59,748 bases of DNA. It comes from Fibrobacter succinogenes (GTDB taxonomy: Bacteria > Fibrobacterota > Fibrobacteria > Fibrobacterales > Fibrobacteraceae). Numbering within the stretch: position 1 is the stretch's first letter; the number at the start of each line of letters is the position of its first letter. Location of the stretch: NCBI GenBank assembly GCA_902776765.1, contig CACYRP010000039.1, positions 1-59,748 of the forward strand, given 5' to 3'. The translations under genes were made by a program, and so were the position numbers. The notes beneath the pieces were generated by a model, which made no database searches, was not told the origin of the DNA, and saw nothing but the letters and a program-made list of their open reading frames with translations. Positions 8,647 to 17,148 of the stretch are shown here, piece by piece.

Positions 8647-9105
8647 ATGAGAAAAATTAATTTATATAAAATCTTTTCTAGAATTGCCGTCATTGTAGTC
8701 CTTTGCATATTTTCACTAGCCAATAAAAGCATCGCTGCAGACAGTACGTCAGCGAACCGCATTAACATCGATCTTTCTCGCATGAGCGCTACCATGGTCT
8801 ATTCCATGGTTTTCCAAATGGTAACAGAACCCCAAAAATTCATCGGCAAACGAATCAAAATGAAAGGCGCTTTTTCGAGCTATCAAGACGAAGAAACCGG
8901 ACGTCGCTTTTTCGGTTGCGTCATCAAAGACGCTCTCGCTTGTTGTTCTCAGGGATTAGCATTCGAAGCATTCAAACCACGCAAGTATCCCAAAGATTTT
9001 CCAAGAGAAGGATCTCCAATTACAATCATAGGGAGATTTGATTACGAAAAAGAAGATGACGGAATTGGATTTCCGATTATAAGAAACGCCATTTTTATCG
9101 AATAA
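8647..9105 (+). CDS. exported Cys-Cys protein of the zinc operon, possibly OB-fold
   Basis: About 152 residues. The ATG at 8647 follows GGGGA; it begins with a signal peptide or anchor (KIFSRIAVIVVLCIFSLANKSIAAD). The mature part reads as a small beta-barrel: EPQKFIGKRIKMKGAF, RRFFGCVIKDALACCSQGLAFE, SPITIIGRFDYE. The adjacent cysteines in ALACCSQG recall envelope proteins found near metal transporters in other bacteria, and could bind metal. The position between znuB and the second His/Cys protein supports a periplasmic zinc role, by inference only. Confidence 0.65.
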   Translation: MRKINLYKIFSRIAVIVVLCIFSLANKSIAADSTSANRINIDLSRMSATMVYSMVFQMVTEPQKFIGKRIKMKGAFSSYQDEETGRRFFGCVIKDALACCSQGLAFEAFKPRKYPKDFPREGSPITIIGRFDYEKEDDGIGFPIIRNAIFIE

Positions 9106-9108
9106 AAA

Positions 9109-9384
9109 ATGATTCGTCTATCACACATGCGCAAATTCATCATCGTGCTTATCGCGGCATGCCTTTTGGCGGTTGCCCAACACCATCATGATGATTTCGA
9201 GGAGCACGAAGACTGCCCCGTTTGCGCACTGATTCACGATGGTTACAATTTAGACGATTTCGTCCCTGTCGCAACAGTATTTTGGATTCTGCTATTTATT
9301 CTACAAGTGCAGTACGCCTCGCAAAATCCATTTACATTTGCTCTTCATTATAATCCACGCGGCCCTCCCTCCACCAAGACTTAA
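9109..9384 (+). CDS. second small His/Cys membrane protein of the zinc locus
   Basis: Up to 91 residues. The ATG at 9109 is used here; the ATG at 9127 (MRKFIIVLIAACLLAVAQ) would give a cleaner signal peptide and is equally possible. The segment HHHDD, then H-x2-CPVC-x3-IHDGYNL matches the small protein at 5578-5820 in ligand order and spacing. A hydrophobic segment follows (VFWILLFILQVQY). It starts three bases after the upstream stop, so it is surely cotranscribed. Likely a metal-binding envelope protein; function unknown. Confidence 0.65.
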   Translation: MIRLSHMRKFIIVLIAACLLAVAQHHHDDFEEHEDCPVCALIHDGYNLDDFVPVATVFWILLFILQVQYASQNPFTFALHYNPRGPPSTKT

Positions 9385-9447
9385 CAGGTACTTCAGCGTT
9401 TCACGCCTCAGGATGACAAAACAAACAACATAACAAAGCAAAGAAGG

Positions 9448-9502
9448 TGATTCCGGCACAAGGCCGGAATGACAGGCTTGATGTCATTTCCGCAAAGGCG
9501 GG
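9448..9502. repeat. composite REP-type palindrome
   Basis: Two small inverted repeats with GTCAT/ATGAC ends (TTCCGGC..GCCGGAA and TTCCGC..GCGGGA) between the small His/Cys gene and the His-rich lipoprotein. One member of the dispersed family in this window. Confidence 0.6.
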
Positions 9503-9535
9503 ACAATCTTATCACATACTCAAAAAGGTTTTATA

Positions 9536-10039
9536 ATGAAAAAACTCCAATTCTTGGCTATTGCCATTTTCTCTCTCTTATTCGCCGCTTGCGGTGATAG
9601 CAATTCCACTTCCACCGAGCAGCACGAACATTTCGAAGTCGAAGGTTGGAGGCTCTATTCTTCCGAATGGGATACGCTATACAGCGTTTACCGCGGCAAG
9701 GAAGATTCCAAACTCCCGGGCCTCAAAGTCAACGCCAACTGCATGAGCGCTCACATTCACGTAAAGTTCCTCGACGAGAACAACAAGGAAATCGCAGGCC
9801 CGAACGACGACGAACATTCTCTCGGCTGGGATGTTGCCGACAGCAAGATTCTCGACATCCACTTTGAAGGCGGCTGGGGCTTCCACCTCAAGGGTCTCAA
9901 AGAAGGCGAAACAAAGTTGGTTCTCAAGGTCAAGCACCACGACCATGCCGACGCCAAGACTCCTGAAATCCAGGTTATCGTCGATAAGGCTCTGGACGCC
10001 GACAAGTGCCCGTTCCAGGAAGACGAAGATGAAGACTAG
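9536..10039 (+). CDS. His-rich lipoprotein paired with the ZnuD-like receptor
   Basis: 167 residues. Lipoprotein signal ends FAAC. The mature part carries HEHFEVEGW, SAHIHVKF, HHDHADAKTP and an acidic tail. I do not know a named family; the fold looks beta-rich with GxKxGETKLVLKVKHHDH resembling an Ig-like cell-surface domain. It overlaps the TonB receptor start by 11 bases, so the two are translationally coupled. A role as surface or periplasmic zinc carrier next to the receptor is an inference from its histidines and place. Confidence 0.7.
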   Translation: MKKLQFLAIAIFSLLFAACGDSNSTSTEQHEHFEVEGWRLYSSEWDTLYSVYRGKEDSKLPGLKVNANCMSAHIHVKFLDENNKEIAGPNDDEHSLGWDVADSKILDIHFEGGWGFHLKGLKEGETKLVLKVKHHDHADAKTPEIQVIVDKALDADKCPFQEDEDED

Positions 10040-12080
10040 CCTTTTTAGGGCTGCTACGGGGAGCCTCCTTTTGGGAGGCTTCCTTCATTTTTCTTTCGCC
10101 CAAGAATTTATTCAAGATTTAGGCAACTCGATCATCGAAGCCGAAAAATCTACCGAAACCATTTTAGACGGTTTGCGCAAAGACGATGAATTGCAAGCTG
10201 AAAAACTCGACCGCAAAATTTCAACAACCATCGCAGAGACCATCAAGAACGCGCCTGACATTGCCATCCGTTCCATGGGTCCAGCCGCTGCACGGCCCGT
10301 TATCAAAGGACTTTCGGGCAGTCACGTCGCCATCACCGAAGATGGTTCCTTTTGCGGAGACATGAGCGCCACCTCGCCCGATCACGCTGTCGCTTCCGAA
10401 GTCCTGACCGCACATAAATTGCGCATCACACGTGGCCCGCAAATTCTCACACAATCCTTCGCTGCCGCAGGTGGAGTCATTCAAGTCGAGCACAACGATA
10501 TTCCTTTTGAAATTGCGCTGCCCCAAGGCGTGGCAATTCCAACAACAGCAAACCAAAACACAACGGTCCAACCCACGACGGAGTCCAACACACAAATTCA
10601 CGGTTTCATTACCGATTACGCAGAAAGCGGCCAACCGGGATTTGCCACCATCATTGGCGTGAACGGCAACATTCACGGACTATCGCTCAAAGGCGAACTC
10701 TCCGCACGCAACATGAGCGACATGAAAACGCCCAATGGCAATCTGAAAAACACCGACATTGAAAATAAAGGTTTCGCCATTGGCGCCTCCTACAGTTTTG
10801 AACGATTTAAGATTGGAGCCTCCTTCCGCAACTTCAATTCCAATTACGGCATCCCGGGCGGGTTTATCGGAGGGCACCCCAACGGTGTTGACATCGACCT
10901 TTTCAAACGCGACTTGACTTTGCGCGGGCTTTACCTCCCCGCCCAAAAATCTAGCGACACATTGAGCGTCACTTTCCGCTTGAATCAATACCACCACACG
11001 GAATACGAAACTAAGGAATACGTCGGCGCCGAATTCGCGGTCAATCAAGCAAACGTACGAGTCGAAAAACTCATTGCGCAAGGCGGTCCATTTTTTGGCA
11101 TCCACTTCGGCGCTGAATTGGACGCGCGTTCGATAGAAATGGGCGGTTACGTTTTTACGCCACCAACAAATTCCTACGCCGCCTCTCTCTTTTCTGTCGC
11201 AAGTCTTAACGGATGGCGAGACGGTCTCGAAATAACTTTGTCCGCACGATTCGGCGGCGCATTTTTCAGACCACGCGAAAGCGTCGTTGCAGACAAAGGC
11301 GCCATCGAAGACCGCAACTTTGCGCTATGGGCCATCGCTGCCGAATTTTCACAACGCGTTGCTCCCGGCAAGTTCCTCACGCTCAACGTTTTCAGAACCA
11401 CTCGCGCTCCAACCATCGAAGAACTCTACAACCAAGGCCCGCATCTTGCCGCCTACACCTACGAACGCGGCAACCACAAACTCGATGCAGAAAGTGGCTA
11501 CGGCGCAGAACTCGAATTCCGCGACTACGGCGAAATCATCAATTGGCGAGCCGCCGTTCACAGCACATGGTTCCTGAACCACCTCGCCCCTCGCGCCACC
11601 GGCGACACAAACTGGTCGCAAATTTTACCAATTTATCAAGTCAGCGGCGACGAAGCTTTACTCATAGGAGGAAGCGCCTCCATCGAACTCCCTGCCGAAC
11701 AAGGATTCTACGCCCAAGCGGGTGCAAGCTACGTCTGCGGATTTTACCAGAACGAAAACTGGAGCGACATGCCGCAAATTCCGCCATTCAAATTCCACGG
11801 CGAAATTGCTTATCTTTGGACACACGTTCGCGCAGGGTTCAACGCCGAATTTGCACTCGCACAAAACCGTACCGACCGCTACGAAGAACGCACCCCCGGC
11901 TATGCCACCTTCGGAGCCTCCCTCGAATTCCACTGGCCACTCACGCTTGCCCACTACAGCATTGTCCTCCGTGGCGACAACTTGTTCAACGCCGACGTGC
12001 GCAACCACCTTTCACGCCTCAAATCTGTCATGCCCGAAAAAGGCCACAACGTAAGCATTCTTGCGAAAGCGGAGTTTTAA
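10029..12080 (+). CDS. znuD: ZnuD-like TonB-dependent outer membrane receptor
   Basis: 683 residues from the ATG at 10029, which begins a clear signal peptide (ends HFSFAQ). The plug resembles ZnuD: PDIAIRSMGPAAARPVIKGL, GDMSATSPDHAVASEVLTAHKLRITRGP, GGVIQVEHNDIP. The barrel ends in HLSRLKSVMPEKGHNVSILAKAEF, with the C-terminal Phe typical of barrel insertion, and the second half has the ZnuD LFNADVRNHLSxLK segment. It should import zinc (or zinc-haem) with TonB energy. Part of the zinc locus by position and family; no separate Zur box was seen in front of it. Confidence 0.88.
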   Translation: MKTSLFRAATGSLLLGGFLHFSFAQEFIQDLGNSIIEAEKSTETILDGLRKDDELQAEKLDRKISTTIAETIKNAPDIAIRSMGPAAARPVIKGLSGSHVAITEDGSFCGDMSATSPDHAVASEVLTAHKLRITRGPQILTQSFAAAGGVIQVEHNDIPFEIALPQGVAIPTTANQNTTVQPTTESNTQIHGFITDYAESGQPGFATIIGVNGNIHGLSLKGELSARNMSDMKTPNGNLKNTDIENKGFAIGASYSFERFKIGASFRNFNSNYGIPGGFIGGHPNGVDIDLFKRDLTLRGLYLPAQKSSDTLSVTFRLNQYHHTEYETKEYVGAEFAVNQANVRVEKLIAQGGPFFGIHFGAELDARSIEMGGYVFTPPTNSYAASLFSVASLNGWRDGLEITLSARFGGAFFRPRESVVADKGAIEDRNFALWAIAAEFSQRVAPGKFLTLNVFRTTRAPTIEELYNQGPHLAAYTYERGNHKLDAESGYGAELEFRDYGEIINWRAAVHSTWFLNHLAPRATGDTNWSQILPIYQVSGDEALLIGGSASIELPAEQGFYAQAGASYVCGFYQNENWSDMPQIPPFKFHGEIAYLWTHVRAGFNAEFALAQNRTDRYEERTPGYATFGASLEFHWPLTLAHYSIVLRGDNLFNADVRNHLSRLKSVMPEKGHNVSILAKAEF

Positions 12081-12126
12081 CAATACAGTCAGCCCGCACT
12101 CTATGTCACCCCGCACTTATTGGCTT

Positions 12127-12159
12127 TGACCACTTAGTGCTTTAGCACTTACGTGGTCA
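12127..12159 (+). repeat. hairpin after znuD
   Basis: TGACCAC and GTGGTCA flank an inner AGTGC..GCACT stem. It is followed by a GC-rich stretch without a T-run, so it is more likely a REP-type element than a terminator. Confidence 0.45.
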
Positions 12160-12233
12160 TGATCCGCGTATGGGGACGGGGTCACCTTTCCCCATTGCAA
12201 AGAAACACATTTATGGTTTAATTCAACATATAT

Positions 12234-12242
12234 TTGTATATT
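12234..12242 (+). promoter_or_regulatory. -10 element TTGTATATT before the DUF58 gene
   Basis: TTGTATATT ends 28 bases before the start codon. The same nine bases occur in front of genes at 16584 (minus), 26597, 28119 and 32632 (minus), which supports a real promoter element. Confidence 0.5.
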
Positions 12243-12270
12243 CTTTAGCGTTAAACTAGAAGATTTTACG

Positions 12271-13176
12271 ATGGCCGATAAAGAATTGCTTGATAAAGAA
12301 GTTTTAAAGACCGTTAGCCGCATTGAACTTTCTGTGCGCGGCACGCTCGACACCGTGATGACCGGAGCCTACCACAGCTCATTCAAGGGCAACGGTATGG
12401 AATTCAGCGAAGTCCGCGAATACATGCCAGGCGACGACGTACGCACTATCGACTGGAACGTGACCGCCCGAACCGGCACGCCTTACGTCAAAAAATTCAT
12501 CGAAGAACGCGAAATGACCATGCTCCTCATGGTCGATGCGTCCAGCAGCTCCGAATTCGGTTCCGGCAAGCAAATGAAAGGCGAAGTCATGGCAACGCTC
12601 ACGGCTCTCCTCGCATTTGCCGCTATCAAGAACAACGACAAGGTCGGCCTCCTCATTTACACCGACCAAGTCGAACTTTTCATCCCGCCCGAAAAAGGCC
12701 GCAAGCACGTGTTGCGCCTCATCCGCGAAATTCTCTACTTCAAGCCACAGCACCACGGCACCAACACGCAGGTTGCCCTAGAATATGCCGGCAAGATTTT
12801 GAACCGCAAGGCAGTCATCGTCGTGATGAGCGACTTCTTGGATGAAGGTTTCGAAAACGCTTTCAAGATTCTCCGCAAGCGCCACGACGTTCTCGCCGTG
12901 TCCGTCGTTGACCCGCGTGAAATGGAACTCCCGTCCGCAGGCCTCGTAGAACTCGAAGACCCCGAAACCGGCGAGACGCTTTTGATCGACACCGGAGATG
13001 CCGCCTTCCGCGAAGCATTCGCCCGCGAAGCCAAACGTCAAGGCAAAGCGACCAAGGAACTCTTCCAGCGCATGTCGATTGACTTTGTTCGCATCGAGAC
13101 GCACGACGACTTCAAGGAAACCGTCGCCCCGCTCATCGAACACTTCCGCCGCCGCGCGAAAGCCGCAAGGATGTAG
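12271..13176 (+). CDS. DUF58 domain protein (vWA-like)
   Basis: 301 residues. The DUF58 hallmark GNGMEFSEVREYMPGDDVRTIDWNVTARTGTPYVKKFIEEREM lies at about residues 40-80. It is followed by LLMVDASSSSEFGSG, a partial MIDAS (DxSxS) as in von Willebrand A folds. DUF58 proteins work with MoxR AAA+ ATPases in envelope stress or aerotolerance systems. Its usual MoxR partner is at 24414-25397 and a BatD-like protein at 31667-32632, each separated by unrelated genes. Cytosolic; no membrane segment. Confidence 0.9.
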   Translation: MADKELLDKEVLKTVSRIELSVRGTLDTVMTGAYHSSFKGNGMEFSEVREYMPGDDVRTIDWNVTARTGTPYVKKFIEEREMTMLLMVDASSSSEFGSGKQMKGEVMATLTALLAFAAIKNNDKVGLLIYTDQVELFIPPEKGRKHVLRLIREILYFKPQHHGTNTQVALEYAGKILNRKAVIVVMSDFLDEGFENAFKILRKRHDVLAVSVVDPREMELPSAGLVELEDPETGETLLIDTGDAAFREAFAREAKRQGKATKELFQRMSIDFVRIETHDDFKETVAPLIEHFRRRAKAARM

Positions 13177-13182
13177 TGATTT

Positions 13183-13839
13183 TTAAAACAGCAATTGCAT
13201 CAACAAGCCACCACCGGAATTTTGAGGATCAATCATCGGATTAATCTTCAATTTCCAGCGGTGTTTTTGCTTACCATATTCATCAGCCAAACCACGTTGC
13301 ATTTGCGCTTTTTTGCTCACATCGCCGCGGGCACCTTGAACAATATACCTTACAAAATGAAAAGCTCCACTCGCAAGTAATGAAATACCAAAAGCTCTTC
13401 CAACAATTGCTGTCACATTGCCTTCATAAGAACGAAATGTCAGATAACCGCCCAAGCCCCCTATACCCAAATATATTAGCGCACCTGTAAAATTAGGATA
13501 ACTCCGATCAACGCTATCCGCAATTTGTTCGCAATCTTTTTGCCATTTTCCATAAACCGTAGAACTATCCGTCAAAGATTCCGAACCAAAAACTGAAGCG
13601 TGCAATTCACTCGATGATTTTCGTTCATTGGTCGAAACGTCAGCGTTTTCATAGAACCAAGTAGCGCATCCTTTTTCTACAACAATATATTTATTGCCAT
13701 AAATATCGTTCACAAAGATTGAATCTTTTACAGCACCATTGTATGGCTCACCAAGCTTAATAGCCTTGCTAAATGCAAAGCAAGACGTCACGCAAAAAAG
13801 GCTAATCGCCAAAAACAGAATTTTTTTTAAAACATTCAT
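13183..13839 (-). CDS. exported protein with membrane segments, unknown
   Basis: About 218 residues, start at the ATG at 13839. The N-terminus (LKKILFLAISLFCVTSCFAFSKA) is a signal peptide, perhaps a lipoprotein signal (VTSC). The middle has a hydrophobic pair (ALIYLGIGGLGGYLTF and ISLLASGAFHFVRYIV). No family recognised. It is AT-richer than its neighbours and converges on the DUF58 gene with only six bases between stops. Confidence 0.6.
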   Translation of the reverse strand: MNVLKKILFLAISLFCVTSCFAFSKAIKLGEPYNGAVKDSIFVNDIYGNKYIVVEKGCATWFYENADVSTNERKSSSELHASVFGSESLTDSSTVYGKWQKDCEQIADSVDRSYPNFTGALIYLGIGGLGGYLTFRSYEGNVTAIVGRAFGISLLASGAFHFVRYIVQGARGDVSKKAQMQRGLADEYGKQKHRWKLKINPMIDPQNSGGGLLMQLLF

Positions 13840-13864
13840 CAAGTCCCATCACATTGAAATACAA

Positions 13865-15859
13865 CTATACCGTCGCCGGTCTATACCCGAGCAGTTTCAT
13901 GCTATAAAGCGCGGTGCCCTTGCTGATGCTTCGAACGCCCGTAGCATAACCGAAAATTTTTCGAAGAGGAACATCCGCTTTCAAAAAATGCGTTTTGCCA
14001 TCGCCTTCGATTTCCTTCACCTTGCCTTCGCGTGCCTGGATGTCGCCCGTCACAAGGCCTGCAAAATTCACAGGGCATTCCAGCGAAAGTTCCATCACCG
14101 GTTCGTACAACTGAACGTCCGCCGGCTTCACAAGTTTAGCGACCGCATCGGCGCAACACTTCTTGATCATCGGCGGGAGCGCTCCTTCTGTCCATTCAAA
14201 GCGGTGGACTTCAAAACGCACGCCAACAAGCGGCCCCTTGCCGAGCACGCCGACTTCGGTCGATTCCAGGAGTGCCGAACGCACACCCGCCAAAATTTCA
14301 CGCGGGGCATTTTCCATAAACTCTGCGGACAAGCGAATATCGTGAGCATCACCTTCTAGCGGAGATGCCGAAATGCTGATGGACATTTTATGAGGCCCAA
14401 TCTGGAACGTATTTTCCGCTGGTCCAACCGCACGGCACAAGCGTTCTTGCCAGCGCACTTCGGGGCTGCCGGCACGCACTTCGCAACCAAATTCGCGCTT
14501 GAGGCGAGCAAGCAAAACATCGAGCTGCACTTCGCCCACCGTATGCAAGTACCAGAAACCGCCATCGTCCTTTTGCACGCGGAAACTCGGATCCATTCGC
14601 GCAAGCACTGAGAGGCTGCGTTCCACGTGGGCATAATCATCCGTACGTACGCACTCCACACGAGTCTGCAACAACGGCAAATAATTTTCGCTGATGGACG
14701 GCGCGGCATTCCCATTTACACTTTCAGAATCATTCCCCGCAGCATCTCGCCCCGCACTTTCGTCGCACATTTCGCGATCGTCTAAATAAATCACTTGCCC
14801 CAATTCGGTCTCAAACGGGCTTCTCATCGCGTAAATATCGCCCGAACGGATTTCATCCACCGGCAAAAGCATATTCGCCTTGAGCCGTGAAAATTCAAAA
14901 CCCGTCGGCCAATCGCGTCGAGGCAAATCCACATGGCTGCGGAACAGCGAAATCTCGCCAATCCCACGGAAATGCCTCAAGCGCACAACTTGCCCCAACT
15001 CGTCTTCACCAAAAGTCGGAACTTCCGGCAAAAAGAACGAAAGCGCCGTCACGAGGCTGCGGATGCCAAAACCTTCCAGCGCAGAACCCGCATAACAAAT
15101 AACATATTCATCACTTGCCGCAAGCGCTTTAAGCCCGCGCAAAAGCATTTTCGGTGGCACAGGCTTATTGTCTAGCGCAAGCGACAAGATTTCATCGTCA
15201 AAATTGCTTGCAAATTCCACCGCTTCGGCATAATACTTTTTCAAAAGCGCACGTTCTTCAGCCGCACTCGCATCTGATTCCCAACCTTCATCGAGAACTT
15301 CGGCACCCGATTCCGAATGCACCAAACGGCTTTGGCTTAGCACATCGAGCACACCGCACATCTTGCCGTTTTTAAATTGTGGCAAAGACATCAACACCGG
15401 GCGCACGCCTAGCGTTTCTTCAATGTTAATGAGCGTCTCGTCCAGCGAATAATCGGGATTGTCCAACTTATTTACAAACAAAATGGTACGCACACGCGAT
15501 TCGCGCAATTTGCGGAACGAAGCAAGCGTTTGCGTTTCGACGCCGCTTGCAGCACTCACTACAAGAACGGCGCCCTCCACAGCGGTGAGCGCCATATCCA
15601 CCTCCGCGCCAAAATCAACATGACCCGGAGTATCGATAAAATTGAACCACGTATTTTTCCATTCGAAATGCGCCACGCCGCTTTCAATCGTAATGCCGCG
15701 TTCCTTTTCTTCGGGCATGTAGTCCATCGTGGCAAGGCCATCTTCCACTCGCCCCGGGCGGTGAATTTCACCCGCCGCAAAAAGAATGCGTTCAGAAAGA
15801 GTCGTCTTGCCCGCATCAACGTGGGCCAAAATGGCAATATTTCGAATAGGCTGCTTCAT
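13865..15859 (-). CDS. EF-G-like translational GTPase
   Basis: 664 residues. G1 AHVDAGKTT (11-19), switch region ERGIT, G3 DTPGHVDF and G4 NKLD are all intact, so GTP binding is expected. Domains II to V follow in EF-G order. An Asp/Asn/Ser-rich insert (around CDESAGRDAAGNDSESVNGN) interrupts domain II or III. It is shorter than main EF-G and the G1 sequence resembles ribosomal-protection proteins and EF-G2 paralogs. It therefore is probably a second EF-G-type factor, not the housekeeping fusA; whether it protects the ribosome cannot be told. No Shine-Dalgarno site is evident. Confidence 0.85.
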   Translation of the reverse strand: MKQPIRNIAILAHVDAGKTTLSERILFAAGEIHRPGRVEDGLATMDYMPEEKERGITIESGVAHFEWKNTWFNFIDTPGHVDFGAEVDMALTAVEGAVLVVSAASGVETQTLASFRKLRESRVRTILFVNKLDNPDYSLDETLINIEETLGVRPVLMSLPQFKNGKMCGVLDVLSQSRLVHSESGAEVLDEGWESDASAAEERALLKKYYAEAVEFASNFDDEILSLALDNKPVPPKMLLRGLKALAASDEYVICYAGSALEGFGIRSLVTALSFFLPEVPTFGEDELGQVVRLRHFRGIGEISLFRSHVDLPRRDWPTGFEFSRLKANMLLPVDEIRSGDIYAMRSPFETELGQVIYLDDREMCDESAGRDAAGNDSESVNGNAAPSISENYLPLLQTRVECVRTDDYAHVERSLSVLARMDPSFRVQKDDGGFWYLHTVGEVQLDVLLARLKREFGCEVRAGSPEVRWQERLCRAVGPAENTFQIGPHKMSISISASPLEGDAHDIRLSAEFMENAPREILAGVRSALLESTEVGVLGKGPLVGVRFEVHRFEWTEGALPPMIKKCCADAVAKLVKPADVQLYEPVMELSLECPVNFAGLVTGDIQAREGKVKEIEGDGKTHFLKADVPLRKIFGYATGVRSISKGTALYSMKLLGYRPATV

Positions 15860-15885
15860 AGCCCAAAATTACATTTTTTGCAATG

Positions 15886-16584
15886 CTAGTCTTCCAAGAA
15901 GTACTGAACGCTCGTAACCACGCGAACATTCTTGATGTACGGCGTATTTTCATCACGGTCGCTAATGGAGAACTGCCCCTGCGATGCCGTCTTGATTTTT
16001 CCCAATTTACTATCAGAATCAGCTGCAAATTTTTCGCCAGCGGCACGGGCATTTTTGTTTGCCTCGTCAATCATTGCGGGCTTGATTTCGTTCAGTGCGT
16101 TAAAACTATAAATTTTACGGTAACGATAATCGTCGCCAGAGAACGCAATACCTTGTTTGAGAAGGTCGCCCTGTTTGCCCATAATCTCACGGACGCGATC
16201 TACATTCTTCGAAGCAACCGTCGTCACCACTGTTGCAATGTAACGGAACGGACGGCGGTTATCGCCATAACGTTCACCTTGTACATCTTCGATTTCTGGA
16301 GCAGACCAGCTGATTTCAGAATCAGTCACACCATTGTCTCGTAAGAACTTTCCAAGTGTTGAATTTTTCGCCTGTACAGCATCATAAATCAGAGAAAGGT
16401 CATTTCCTACTTCTTTGTACACAATCGGCCAAATTACAAAATCCGCTTTCACTTCGCGTTCAGAAAGGCCCCTAACCGAAACCACGCGGTCGCGATCTTT
16501 CGTGTGCATCATGGCGCAATAGAGGAATGCTCCAAGACCGAGAATTGCAATTGCTAACACTATAGCTTCTTTTAATCTAGACAT
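15886..16584 (-). CDS. SIMPL domain (DUF541) envelope protein
   Basis: 232 residues with one N-terminal anchor (AIVLAIAILGLGAFLYCAMM). The SIMPL domain follows: VVSVRGLSEREVKADFVIWPIVYK, then FSGDDYRYRKIYSFNALNEIKPAMIDEANKNARAAGEKFA. SIMPL proteins are periplasmic and often linked to oxidative stress; the activity is unknown. GAAGGAGTGATAA precedes the ATG and TTGTATATT lies 42 bases upstream. Confidence 0.88.
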   Translation of the reverse strand: MSRLKEAIVLAIAILGLGAFLYCAMMHTKDRDRVVSVRGLSEREVKADFVIWPIVYKEVGNDLSLIYDAVQAKNSTLGKFLRDNGVTDSEISWSAPEIEDVQGERYGDNRRPFRYIATVVTTVASKNVDRVREIMGKQGDLLKQGIAFSGDDYRYRKIYSFNALNEIKPAMIDEANKNARAAGEKFAADSDSKLGKIKTASQGQFSISDRDENTPYIKNVRVVTSVQYFLED

Positions 16585-17148
16585 TTATCACTCCTTCGCC
16601 GTGTAACACCCACGGCAATAAGATTAATATACAATCTTGAGTAGTTGCTAGTTATTGGCCAATGGTCATTTGTCGCTAGTTTTAAGTCCAAACTTCTAAG
16701 CTCTAACTTACAAACGTCATTCCCGTTTACGGGAATCCATACTTTCACCATTACTTATGTATGGATTCTCCTCCGGAGAATGACTTGTAACTTCCAATTG
16801 TACTTTCGCTTCGCTCGCCTTACGCAGTTGTCCTCATTCCTAATTCCGACTCCCTAATTCCGAATTCTATTCTAGTAACTAGTAACTCTTAACTAGTAAC
16901 TTCCTATTTCCGAATTCAGCCCATTTCCCCTTCCTACTTTTCTAAATAGGCGCGCTCCGCGTGCATATAGCTCGGCTCGGTCATAGAAAAACGCAAGCAT
17001 TTTTCTGCAACTCTCGCCTTTTGACGCCTTCGGCGTCCGTGGCTGCGGTTCGCATATACGAAAACAAGTTTTCGTGCATGACTCACCTTGCACACTTTTG
17101 CTATTTTTGCATTGAAACAAAAACCCGCGTGTGCGGAAAGGATAATCT
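16585..17148. other. gene-free region with repeats between SIMPL gene and pgi
   Basis: No convincing gene. It holds the promoter of the SIMPL gene (minus), a composite palindrome (16714-16789), short ACTAGTAACT/TTCCGAATTC repeats, and at about 16960-17110 a member of the second repeat family (ending CTTGCACACTTTTGC) that abuts the pgi leader. Only the last 40 bases, with AAAGGATAATCT, look like pgi translation signals. Confidence 0.6.
16714..16789. repeat. nested REP-type palindrome pair
   Basis: Two small palindromes face each other: GTCATTC with GAATCCATAC, then GTATGGATTC with GAATGAC. The outer ends are inverted copies, giving a BIME-like arrangement. Confidence 0.7.

Noticed and set aside
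11213..12145. Arg-rich frame overlapping znuD on the same strand
   Set aside because: Out-of-frame product of the receptor sequence; composition is typical of a shadow.
12271..13176. DUF58 gene as first gene of a moxR operon here
   Set aside because: The next gene is on the other strand with convergent stops; no moxR nearby.
16645..16857. Short frame in the repeat-filled region before pgi
   Set aside because: It runs through palindromic and simple repeats, so coding is unlikely.
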